Part shown: positions 23,496-32,274 of the stretch, piece after piece
Layout: the number at the start of each line of letters is the position of its first letter
Position numbering within the stretch: the first letter of the stretch is position 1
Position numbers and translations under genes: made by a program
The notes under the pieces: generated by a model
The model's input: only the letters and a program-made list of their open reading frames with translations
Told to the model about the DNA's origin: nothing
Databases searched by the model: none
Assembly: GCA_023231475.1 (NCBI GenBank)
Contig: JALJEE010002501.1
Coordinates: forward strand, 1-32,274
DNA length: 32,274 nt
Direction: 5' to 3'
Source: Seison nebaliae
Lineage: Eukaryota > Rotifera > Pararotatoria > Seisonacea > Seisonidae

Positions 23496-25075
23496 TCAGA
23501 AGGTTTCAGCTCCCAAAAATTGACGAGTAGCTTCATATGTTCCATAACTGATGCTGACTGCTGGTGCAACTTTGAGGAAATTGGGAACCATACCACGATA
23601 CAATCCACGTAATCCATATACACGATATATTTCACGAAGTATATTAACTGCTTGAGAGTTAATTCTTCGTTTTCTTTCGAAAGAATTCGTTGAGTTCATT
23701 AATAATCTCCCATAATTAATAGGTTGTTTCCAAAGGAATGAAGAATTGTATGGACGAATATCTGCTTGCATTCGAGTTCGAATTAAAGATAAAGGATAAG
23801 AGATCAACATTCCCGCTGTCGTACTACATATCCCACAAGTGAATAGAATTGGCATTGGTAATTGTTCATCTCTCGACATCGACAATGCTTTATAAGCAGA
23901 TTTCTTCAATGTTTCATAGACAGCCAGATCCGTACCGGCATAAGGAAGTATTCCCATAATATTAGGAATATATCCTTTATAGAAAGCAAGGAAATTCTCT
24001 TTCAAATATATTTGTTTAGCACAATCGAACATGCCTTTGAAGTCACCAGTTCTGCTTAATGCTAATCGCGTTTTTACTACCTAACAAATGAATTGATTTA
24101 TTTGTAAATAAAAAAAATTATTTTAAATAAACTTCTAAAGGATAGATGATTGATTGGGAACATGCACCAGCAAATGACCCACAAATAAATCGTTCATACA
24201 TTTTTATATCTTTCAAATTCTTATCAGCACAAATAATTCGTTTAAACTAAAAATGAATATTAATAAATGATTTTGAGGAAAAAGAAATGAGATATAACTT
24301 GATCATAAAACATAAATTTCATTGCCGTTTCTGGTGCAACTTTGATGACGTTTATACCGTTTCCTCTCCACAATGATGAGTATCCTCCTTCGTTGACGAG
24401 GTAACGAAATCCTCCGACGATGCTGATTCGTTCACGATTTCCCACTGCTTGCATAACTAATTTCAATCGATCGAGAGGTGCAGTAGATGTTCGTGAAAGT
24501 GCTCCAGCAACAGCTCCCGCAGCCAAATGTTTCCACCAATCACCCCCAACAATTTCGGGTGTCGTCGAATAAGACGAGCAATTTCTCCAAAAATCAATAA
24601 TATCAGAAATATCATTGACAGGAACAAGGAGAAAATGTTGTCGCCATTCATCTCGATCGATGTGTAAAGTTCCATCTTTATCAACACGTTTAATTAATTG
24701 ATTAACTTCCACGTCATTGACATTGAATCCGATTCTTTCAAAGAAACTCTTCAATTCATTTTCATCAATTTTTCCATCTTCATTCTGATCGATTGTATGG
24801 AAAACCAGATCTAATGTTTTGTGACGTTCAATAGCATATGCGAAAAATTCAGAAAATGTCAATTCGTGAGATTTGGAAAGAAGATTTCCAGATTTAACGA
24901 ACAATTCGGCATGATGTCTCTTACCGGGAAGACTAAGTGTATCATAAGCCGTCAAAATATCATTCACATCGATTTTTCCATCTTTATCGAAATCGAGACT
25001 TTCGAATATTCGACGAATGACTTGTTTATCTTCACTGTACAACGGCAATACTTCTCTCTCATGTTGATGCATCAC
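23496..25075 (-). CDS. SCaMC: Calcium-binding mitochondrial ATP-Mg/phosphate carrier (SCaMC, SLC25A23/24/25 type), 3 exons
   Basis: Inner-membrane carrier exchanging ATP-Mg for phosphate, activated by cytosolic calcium through an N-terminal EF-hand domain. Exons on the minus strand: 25075-24299, 24246-24133 and 24080-23496, giving 491 residues (human about 470-480). EF-hand loops at 28-39 (DFDKDGKIDVND) and 96-107 (DQNEDGKIDENE) are canonical. The hand near 59-78 is degenerate, and the one from D132 (DKDGTLHIDRDE) is the shortened form seen in this family. The carrier has three repeats with signatures PLDRLK, PLEVVKTR and PLSLIRTR. It also has SLWRGNGINVIKVAPETA, FYKGYIPNIMGILPYAG and LYRGMVPNFLKVAPAVS. 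Ser in place of the acidic residue in the third signature is within family variation. The third repeat carries a Ser/Asn/Arg insert (about 20-25 residues). Both introns are 52 nt and start GTT. Confidence 0.95.
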
Positions 25076-25492
25076 CAGTTAATGAAAGAAATGATGACGA
25101 TGACATTTGTCATTGGACGAATAATTTTCGATTTGAATCAAATTTCAAATTCGCAGAAAGGAAGAATAGATTATTGATAAAAGAAAGGGATTCTTTTCTT
25201 TAATGAAACAAAAAGAGATAATGAAAATTTATAAAATAAAATTTTATTGACGAATTAATGGAAATGTTGCGTAAATAGCGATTTTGCAGTTGGCAGAAAC
25301 AAATGATGGTTTTCAACGTTACATTATCCTTTGAATAATAATAATCATTAATATTTGGAAATTTGAAAAATGTGTCAAGAATAAATCTCATCATTTCAAT
25401 TCTTTCATATTTAAATTGTTAGTTCAATTCATTCAGATACATGTGACATATTATATTCAATCGAATATTTAAAAATATCTTTGTTGGAAATT
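25076..25492. promoter_or_regulatory. Divergent promoter region between SCaMC and NOP14
   Basis: About 417 nt between two outward-transcribed genes, so it probably acts as a bidirectional promoter. AT-rich with no clear TATA box. A 64-codon open frame on the minus strand looks like noise. Confidence 0.5.
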
Positions 25493-28145
25493 ATGAGACG
25501 AAAGAAACAGAACATTTTGAAGGAGAATGATCGAATTCAGAAAAAGATATTACCGAAGAAGGAGAATCCTTTCGATCAGAAAATTATGAAAGTGAAAAAG
25601 AATATTCTCAATCAGAATAAAGGGAAATATTTAACGGGAAAACGAATCGTCAATCGTCTTGATCAACAAGATAAACGGAAGAAATTATTATTGAATGACA
25701 TGAAGAAAGAAACGAAGCAAAATCAATTAATCGATAAAAGATACGCAGAAAAGAATCAGAAAATGAATTTGGAGGAGAAGATGTTGGGAAGATTGAAAGT
25801 GGAGAGAATGCGTCAAATTGAAGAGGAAGAGAAGAAAATGGAGAATTTGGAGAAGAAAAATGACTTTAATTTTCTCAAAAATCTCAATGATCAAAATGAT
25901 GATATTGATGATGGAATCAATTTGAATGAGGAAGAAGACGAAAGAGAAAGTTTATTTATGAGAAACAATTTCTTTGTTTCCACTGATGATGGTGATGATG
26001 GTGAAGAAAAACGTCAATCTCGTGAAGAATGGTTACAAGAGATGATGATGGAATCGAAAAAAGAGAAATTAGATAAGAAAAAGGAAGCGGAAAAAATAGC
26101 TGAAACAATAAAAGATTTGAACGAGAAATGGAAAGAAATTACAACAATTCCCAATGTAGTTATTCCGAGAAAGATGAATATGGATGGAATTGATAATCCT
26201 GATGATTATGATAAGAATTATGTATTATTAGGTGTCGATCCATCGACTCATTCGGGAACATCGAAATCATTAAACGATAATGAATTGGCATTAGAAAAGT
26301 TTCATGAATTGAATCGATTGGAAAATGAGAGAATGTTAAAGAATAAGAGAAGGAAGGAACCGAAATCTCTGGAAGATCTCTCATCCGATTACGATAAGTA
26401 TGTGGATGTGAAGAAAAAGATATCGAAGAAAGATTTAAAGAAAATGAGATATGAATCAGATATCGTCAATTGTCAATATGAAGAATTGGAAGAGAATGAC
26501 GAAGAAGTGATTGATGAAACTAATTTAATAGATGAAGAAGAAATTTTAAAAAGAAGAAATTTGAAGAATTCAGAAGAAGATGATCAATTATATGAAGGCA
26601 ATTTGAAAGAAACTCTAAAAGAATCAAAACTTCTTCCATTTGTCATCCATCTGCCACGAACTGAAAATCAATTGAATATTTTATTAAAAATGTTCCCGAA
26701 TGAACATTCAGTAATTTATGACCGTCTCATTAATTCCAATCATCCACGTCTCTCTGAGAAGAATAAAGATGAATTAAAAATATTCATGTCTGACGTCTTC
26801 TTTCCATTCTTTTTCAATTGTTCCAAATATTTAGAAACGAAAAAATCAATAAATTGTGCTTATCTGATGTTATTCCGTTTATCGAGAATGTTCCCAGAAA
26901 CATCGAGTAAATTATTCATTCATCAATTCCGTCAATTACATTACGAAATATTTGGTCGAAGTAAAACGAATTCGGGTAATATTCAATCGACACATTTACT
27001 TCGAATGATCGTTCCGATTGAACAATCAACAAATGTCACAAACGAATATCAGCAAGATGTTACAATTCGATCATTGATCAATGAAGAATTTGAATTGAAT
27101 ACAGAATTGATCAATAAAAAAATTATAAAGAATTCAAAAAACATCTTTCTTATTTTCAGAACCGTCACAACTGTCTTTCCCATAATGGCTCGACGGCATT
27201 TGATCGTTTATCCATTTATCTTATTCTATATTTCTCTTATGGAAATATTGGATCAGTTTGTGGAAAAGAATGATGATTCTTTAATCGTCGCCATTAAATT
27301 TATTCATCTTTTCATTCATCATTATTTATCAAGTACCAAATGGTATGTTCCCGAATTAATAACTTTGACATTGGCATCACTTCGAAAAATGGATGATGAT
27401 CGTTTAAAAACTCATTATTTTCATTTTAATGTTTTAATGAAAGATTTATTGAGATTGAATGAAATTTATTTAAATATTGGGAATGCTAGTCAAGAAATCA
27501 CTTGGGCATCAACTGGCACTTCATGGAAACCGGCAATGTTGAACGTTTTACATCCTCATTATAAGACTATTCAGTCCATCATCCAATTGTTATCGACGGA
27601 AGATAATTTGACAAAAGAGAAATATTCAGATTTAGTTACATCAATTTGTACTTAAATAATAAAAACTATAAAATTTTTTAATTTATTTCAGAAAGAAAAT
27701 TGTGAGAAGTGGCTGAAATTCTACGATGTCCAACAAAAAGAAATTTGTCGAACTAAATTGAAACTGAAAACAAAGAGTTTGTACGAACAAAAATCGCTAA
27801 TTTTATTCGAACCAAAACTCGATAGAAAGTTTCAATACTTCTCTTCTCAATTCTGTTCCATAAAGTATTTTTAGGAAAAATCGATTTGATGGTCAAAAAC
27901 GATTGACGAAAGAAGAAGAAATGAAGGAGAAATTGGAGAATATGAAGAACTTGAAGAATTCTTTGAAGAAGGAAAAGAAATCAGCCGCAAGAGAACTTCG
28001 TCGTGATATGCAAGTTGTGGCTGGAGAGAAGATGAAGGCAATGATGGAATCGGATGCTAAACGGAAGAGAAAATTGAAAGAGATTCATGGACAATTGGCA
28101 ACTCAAGAGGGCGACTTCCGTCGCATAAAAAGACGTGCTAAATAA
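25493..28145 (+). CDS. NOP14: Nucleolar protein 14 (NOP14), 3 exons
   Basis: NOP14 is a component of the small-subunit processome (U3 snoRNP), needed for 18S rRNA maturation and 40S assembly in the nucleolus. Exons: 25493-27634, 27692-27828 and 27875-28145, giving 849 residues; human NOP14 is 857. The N-terminus has the family core NPFDQKIMKVK, then KRIVNRLDQQDKRKKLL, DKRYAEKNQKMNLEEKMLGR and an acidic stretch. DDYDKNYVLLGVDPS matches the conserved DxYD segment. The C-terminal half is helical (LPFVIHLPRTENQLNILLKM). The end KKSAARELRRDMQVVAGEK and KLKEIHGQLATQEGDFRRIK matches the family's last 60 residues closely. The first ATG is used; the open frame upstream of it lacks another. Introns are 57 and 46 nt, both GTT. 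The stop codon lies inside AATAAA (28141-28146). Confidence 0.95.
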
Positions 28146-28146
28146 A
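28141..28146 (+). terminator. AATAAA overlapping the NOP14 stop codon
   Basis: The stop TAA of AAA TAA is embedded in AATAAA, the same arrangement as at the ANKRD13 end. Further A/T-rich signals follow within 80 nt, so this need not be the one used. Confidence 0.35.
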
Positions 28147-28258
28147 TATTTAACTCTTTATATTTCAATTTTTCATTTCCTTCAAATTGTTTTGGAAAAT
28201 ATATAAAAAATTTTGATGAATTTTTAAAATTATATTATTTGTAAAATAAAAATGAAAA

Positions 28259-29458
28259 TTAGATGAAAAATTCTGAAGATTTTGTTAAGAATCGAATGAA
28301 TAAAATGAGTTCGGTAATTAAGAGAATGAGAATGAAATAAATAGATTTTGAGATTGAAAGAAGAATAATGAAATGGAAAGAAATATAATAAAGAACAGAA
28401 GAATAAGTGAAAAAGAAATTGAATTGATTAATTACTTGGATCATTTGAGAATAGAGAAAAAATAATTTATTTTCATCTAAATGATCGAAGAGAAATTTAG
28501 AGAAAGTTAAATGAGTATAAGAGATTTGAGATGGTATAAGGAAACAATTTGAAATTATTTCATTCACTTTCAATATCCTCAAATAAATTATTAAACTGAT
28601 TAGAAATAACGAATGTTGAAGTGGTTTCAATTCATTAATTGAACGTCTTAAAAATCGTGCTAATCGATGCATACTAGTTGTTGGGTATGAAAATAATTTA
28701 CTGATAATTTTCTGGTAAAGAAATCGATGAAGTGGTGACTGAAATCGTTTCTTATCAATTGGCAATGTGTGTATAAATGAAATGAAAGAAAGGAGAAGCG
28801 ACAGAATCAATTTGTTTGACAAGAATGATAATTCTGGAGGAAAATTCTGCTTCATAATTTCGAAAATGTTATAACTCAATTTCATCTCATTATTTTCAAT
28901 GAGAAATTTATTTTCATTCTTTTGAGACGGAATATATCGATAAATCGAATCGATATTATTTCCTTCTCCTTCATTCAAATGATTGACATTCAGCAAATAA
29001 CGATCATTCAATAATTGCATGTAACGATTATGAGAATCGTCGTGATCCAATTCTGATAATAATAATTTCTCTTTCTTCTCAACAAATTTCCATAACAAAT
29101 CATAATGATAATGAGATTTATTGAGTTCTTGCAAAATCTTATAATTGTTATGAAGAGTAGTAAAATAATATTGAATGTTTTCTTTGAAATGACGTTCCTT
29201 TTCATAATTATAAAGGATTAACGGACACAAAGGAATATTGGAATAATCAATTTGCACGAGAATATGTTTATATTCAATCTCTTTCTCCAAATGATAATGG
29301 ATACTATCCACATACAAATGGTTGATTAAATCATATTGCTTGTTATAGACACAGCGAAACTCTTCCAATCTATCCACCAACAACAACAACGTTAAAAGAC
29401 ATCCGATTACTGTCAATATTGGAAGATAATTCAAAAAAATTTTTTTATACTTCTTCAT
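28259..29458 (-). CDS. Unrecognised multi-pass membrane protein, single exon
   Basis: A continuous ORF of 399 codons with ATG, far too long for chance. A hydrophobic segment near residues 11-28 (LPILTVIGCLLTLLLLVD) is followed by about 180 hydrophilic residues rich in Tyr, His, Asn and Glu (for example VDSIHYHLEKEIEYKHI). Hydrophobic segments then lie near 212-232, 280-298 and 348-392, the last probably two passes. Basic patches (RFLRR, KKRFQSPLHR) lie between them. I recognise no family. The hydrophobic content and single exon would suit a receptor-like or organelle membrane protein, but I assign no function. It converges with NOP14, with 113 nt between the stops. Confidence 0.68.
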   Translation of the reverse strand: MKKYKKIFLNYLPILTVIGCLLTLLLLVDRLEEFRCVYNKQYDLINHLYVDSIHYHLEKEIEYKHILVQIDYSNIPLCPLILYNYEKERHFKENIQYYFTTLHNNYKILQELNKSHYHYDLLWKFVEKKEKLLLSELDHDDSHNRYMQLLNDRYLLNVNHLNEGEGNNIDSIYRYIPSQKNENKFLIENNEMKLSYNIFEIMKQNFPPELSFLSNKLILSLLLSFISFIHTLPIDKKRFQSPLHRFLYQKIISKLFSYPTTSMHRLARFLRRSINELKPLQHSLFLISLIIYLRILKVNEIISNCFLIPSQISYTHLTFSKFLFDHLDENKLFFLYSQMIQVINQFNFFFTYSSVLYYISFHFIILLSISKSIYFILILLITELILFIRFLTKSSEFFI

Positions 29459-29551
29459 TTAATTTTCCTTACAATCTCAGTTAAGCTTAATTTGATAATC
29501 CAAAAATTCATGAAAACAGAAAATTATTTATTTATTTCAACATAAAAAATT

Positions 29552-29776
29552 CTACAATATTTGTATCTTCCAATTCACTGTACAAACCTCATGACTTCTC
29601 AACGGACCACTCAACAAATACGATGATAACGGGAACCCGATCCCCCCGATTCGTGTGGGCAACGGTGTACTGTCGTTACGCCTTCTTCGTTTGCTGTGAG
29701 CTGCCGGGTATAAAAAATGTTTAATATAAATAGAACGCACTTCGGGAACCATTAGAAGAAATAGAAATAAATTCAT
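29552..29776 (-). CDS. Possible small secreted peptide precursor (doubtful)
   Basis: A 74-codon ORF starting MNLFLFLLMV, a short signal-like segment. It has an SKRRRR stretch at about residues 28-33 that would suit proprotein cleavage, followed by a Gly/Pro/Ser/Leu-rich part (RIGGIGFPLSSYLLSGPLRS). Between about 29600 and 29710 the DNA is clearly richer in G and C than its surroundings, which suggests selection on this patch. I match it to no neuropeptide family. The frame may be spliced: GTTTGT follows GAG near the 3' end and would be a typical donor here. It could also be noise or the other strand. Confidence 0.3.
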   Translation of the reverse strand: MNLFLFLLMVPEVRSIYIKHFLYPAAHSKRRRRNDSTPLPTRIGGIGFPLSSYLLSGPLRSHEVCTVNWKIQIL

Positions 29777-30206
29777 TGTTATTTAAAGTCGAATCGAAAA
29801 TTATTTTGAAAATAAGATTCATAAATAAGTAAATAATATTTGTCAATAAAAATTAAATTTTGAGGATACTTAAAAATGATTGAAGGAGTATTTATAAATC
29901 AGTACACCATGATATTTTGTTAAGAGGAGAAATGAAATAGATGAAAATTTCTTAAATTTCTCATATAAATACTAATGATATTTCTCATAAGCATATCGGA
30001 ACCTGCCAATGCCAAAGAGGACGAGTTGGCAGATCCCTACTACGACTAAGAGAAATTCACAGATCACTGTCCATACATTTTTTTTTAGTATGATCCATAC
30101 TATGAGGAAGGTAACCAATACCTTTGTGGAGCATAGACCTCATATTTGAGAAACCATTTACTTTCACCTAGCTATCCTTATTGAGGTTCGTCCAGCATGC
30201 TCCATG
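29777..30206. other. Unresolved stretch with a hydrophobic open frame on the minus strand
   Basis: On the minus strand, about 30144-29977 is open without a start. It encodes two hydrophobic segments (VLVTFLIVWIIL, and VICEFLLVVVGICQLVLF followed by FRYAYEKYH and a stop). The second resembles the C-terminal membrane anchor of p24/TMED cargo receptors in pattern only. The plus strand of the same patch reads as hydrophilic short frames and has a good acceptor (T9 followed by AG at 30086-30087), so the coding strand is uncertain. Confidence 0.25.
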
Positions 30207-30673
30207 TTATCGTCTTGGAACAATTCCCCTTATTAAATCCTTTAATCTAGAAATAAAAATAAATAATCTTTAAAATTTGCATTAAATCATAACATCATTA
30301 ACATCATTTAAAATATTTATGAATTATGAATATTGAATTAAATTATCGAAAATATGAGACATTTAAATATCATAAATAATAATAAGTAATTAGAAACTAA
30401 CGACTTTTCCATAGCATTTTTTGTATTTTTTGCACGACCAGAGATGTTCGAACTAACATCACGTACCTTAAAATAAAAAGAAAATTAAAAGATGAAGAAA
30501 AGGAATTTCATCAAGATTATTCGACAAGTAGAAATCAGCTAAATAAACAGCTCCTCCTGATAATTATTCGGTAGAACGAAAGTTTTAGTCGTCATCATAG
30601 AAGCAGATTGAGAAGAGAAAAGATAGAAACTAACGCTCTTGACGAACATTTCTTTTGAGAAATAATCTGAAAC
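30207..30673 (-). CDS. Possible C-terminal exons of an unrecognised minus-strand gene
   Basis: Three small exons, 30673-30635, 30466-30402 and 30246-30207, join in frame on the minus strand across introns starting GTTAGT. They give 47 residues: VSDYFSKEMFVKS, VRDVSSNISGRAKNTKNAME and KSLKDLIRGIVPRR, then a stop. GTTAGT is the strongest donor form seen in the confirmed genes, which is the main support. Upstream exons could not be fixed; a signal-like ATG stretch (MIYLMLVVSLDYPIE) lies near 31120 but does not join cleanly. No family recognised. Confidence 0.25.
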
Positions 30674-31260
30674 CTAAATTAGAAATTAGATATTAGTTGA
30701 ATATGATAATATATATATATTAATCGAAAATGATGAGTAAAAACAGATTTCAGAAGTGATAGCTATTTTGAGTACATGAACTCAATGAAATGAGTTTAAT
30801 ACAAGAGGTGTCAGATCTCTTATATGCTATTTCATCATTCATCTACTAAACATAGAAGATATATAAAAAATAACTAACATTTCTTTCAAAAAACTACATC
30901 AGAAATTCAGTGGAATTTATCGGTTAATTTCGAATTCCTGAAATTGAAAGTAAAAATAAGATTATCATTATGAATCAGATAGATATAAGTATAGATCAGA
31001 TTATAAGATATAATGAATATATGTTGGAATATCTATCGTCAACGTTCTTTCATAAAGGAAGAACAGATCACATAAACATTCAATCGGATAATCTAGCGAA
31101 ACTACTAGCATTAGATAGATCATTGTAATGTATCTTCTAACGACTCTAAATTAGTTCGCATACGAATAGGAATAATCATTAACTTTATAATAGCCTGGCA
31201 CAGAACCACGAGAGACTGACTTGGCAAGAAAAACCTCAGAGACCACGAACCAAAAGATTT

Positions 31261-31276
31261 GTATCTTTAAAGATAC
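31261..31276. repeat. Perfect 16-nt palindrome
   Basis: GTATCTTTAAAGATAC is its own reverse complement. It lies just upstream of a longer stem-loop at 31308-31338. Confidence 0.7.
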
Positions 31277-31307
31277 ACAATTTTCCTAAACGAATTTAGA
31301 AAGTAAT

Positions 31308-31338
31308 TTAACTTTAAACTAAAAAGTTTTAAAGTTAA
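31308..31338. repeat. Inverted repeat, 12-bp stem
   Basis: TTAACTTTAAAC pairs with GTTTTAAAGTTAA across a loop of about 6 nt; one extra T on the right arm is the only irregularity. A further perfect inverted repeat, ACGTATT-ga-AATACGT, lies at 31484-31499. Confidence 0.65.
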
Positions 31339-32133
31339 CTGAATGACAATTGTAAAGAAATGGTCATAGAATATCGTGGAAAAATGAGTTTCATGGATAA
31401 GATAGAAAAATTATGGTCTTATAATTACTTACTCTTTATTTTGACACTTTTTAGTCATTTGAAATTCTAATTGGAAGCTTATGACGTATTGAAATACGTA
31501 ATATTATTTTCTAAAGTTTTAAAAAAATTAGGATAAAATCCAATTAGGACTTTTCGACATAAACAATTTATACAAAACGGTATTTTAGAACAAAAATTAT
31601 TTCACTTCCTATTATTCATATTAAATTAATATGAAAATGAACCATATTATATTGTTACAAATTTGGGTCGTTAGTGTACCTTTTGTATAAAATTTAATAT
31701 TTTATTACAATTTGTATATTTTTTAGATGAGGAAGTCCAAACTTTGCATTATGCAATTGAAGGAGAAACCTGTTATAAAAGTTAAATAACTAATTTTAGG
31801 ACGGTTGGAAACGAACCACAATTATTCAATCATATTCGTAATGTTGGATGCATTTCGGACAATAATTTCCGAAATTCAGAAAGTAATTCTTTTCAAGTTA
31901 AGAATTCCATAATTTAAATGTTTTTAAAATTATTCTGTTTATTTTTTAGTTGACTCACTTCACTAATTCTAGAAAATTCTTGGAATCTTATTCTTGAAAT
32001 TTTATCAGGATATTTATGGACCATCTCTCAACATTTTTCAATGAAAATTAGCCAATGAATTGTATGGAGGCCTTTTCCAATCAATCCAATGTTACCAATT
32101 GAAAATTAATATTTTCACTATTTTGTATTATAG

Positions 32134-32274
32134 AGAAATTGAAAGATTCATCATTTCAACTGATTGTCCAATATTTCAATGATGTTTTAACTGGTAATCT
32201 CGACTACAGTGACATAAGAGTATTCTCGATCAGTCCAATCTATAAAGGACACGGTAAGGACACTTCGGAAGTAA
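32134..32274 (+). mobile_element. Reverse-transcriptase fragment, runs off the right edge
   Basis: From an acceptor TTATAG at 32128-32133, a frame is open to the window end. It reads FQLIVQYFNDVLTGNLDYSD and then ISPIYKGHGKDTSEV. The pattern of a helix with LTG, a short spacer and then (I/P)xxYKGxGxxD is the start of a non-LTR retrotransposon RT. It aligns residue by residue with the left-edge fragment (ILDGIVSKSM, then IPVFKGAPKDPSCVNSYRPI). It lies on the opposite strand from that copy. The remainder is outside the window. The identification is by motif only. Confidence 0.55.

Larger units (their letters stand above)
30674..32133. other. Unresolved region with inverted repeats
   Basis: No gene could be assembled. 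A GC-richer patch at about 31190-31260 is open on both strands. Several palindromes lie between 31261 and 31500 (listed separately). Short open stretches at about 31730-31870 on the plus strand could belong to the retroelement that leaves the window at the right edge. Confidence 0.4.

Noticed and set aside
1..32274. CRISPR arrays, tRNA or rRNA genes, bacterial-type operons
   Set aside because: None seen. Spliced genes and animal families show nuclear eukaryotic DNA.

Overview
The window is eukaryotic nuclear DNA, strongly AT-rich, with many introns and compact genes. A corazonin-type neuropeptide precursor and an NPF/NPY-family receptor point to a protostome, most probably an arthropod. Short introns, AT-rich sequence and dense packing fit a mite or similar small arthropod, but that last step is inference. 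Exon structures were rebuilt by hand from reading frames, splice sites and remembered family alignments. No RNA evidence was available.

Layout. (1) 1-540, minus: start of a reverse-transcriptase element running off the left edge, with an in-frame stop. (2) 718-1582, plus: EF-hand protein. (3) 1935-3672, plus: UBA3, the catalytic subunit of the NEDD8 E1, 11 exons. (4) 3825-4632, minus: ribosomal protein S3. (5) 5025-7157, minus: ANKRD13-type ankyrin/UIM protein. (6) 7693-9690, plus: a 9-exon protein with two IQ motifs, a BTB domain and a BACK domain. (7) 9933-10178, plus: corazonin-like precursor. (8) About 5.4 kb without a convincing gene. (9) 15610-23052, plus: NPF/NPY-type receptor whose signal-peptide exon is separated from the body by a 4.9 kb intron. 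(10) 23496-25075, minus: calcium-regulated mitochondrial ATP-Mg/Pi carrier (SCaMC). (11) 25493-28145, plus: NOP14. (12) 28259-29458, minus: unrecognised multi-pass membrane protein. (13) 29552-29776, minus: doubtful small secreted ORF. (14) 30-32 kb: mostly unresolved, with possible small exons, inverted repeats and a second reverse-transcriptase fragment running off the right edge in the opposite orientation.

Most genes are unrelated housekeeping functions: neddylation, translation, ubiquitin-dependent endocytosis, mitochondrial adenine nucleotide and calcium handling, and ribosome biogenesis. Set among them are a neuropeptide gene and a peptide-receptor gene. I see no operon-like logic, and no CRISPR array, tRNA or rRNA.

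The most striking observation is in the introns. Of 30 introns I could place, 28 begin GTT; the other two begin GTA and GTC. The usual animal donor has A or G at +3. Twenty-nine of the 30 introns are 37-61 nt long and 21 end in TAG. This suggests a lineage-specific change in 5' splice-site recognition, possibly a matching change in U1 snRNA or its proteins.
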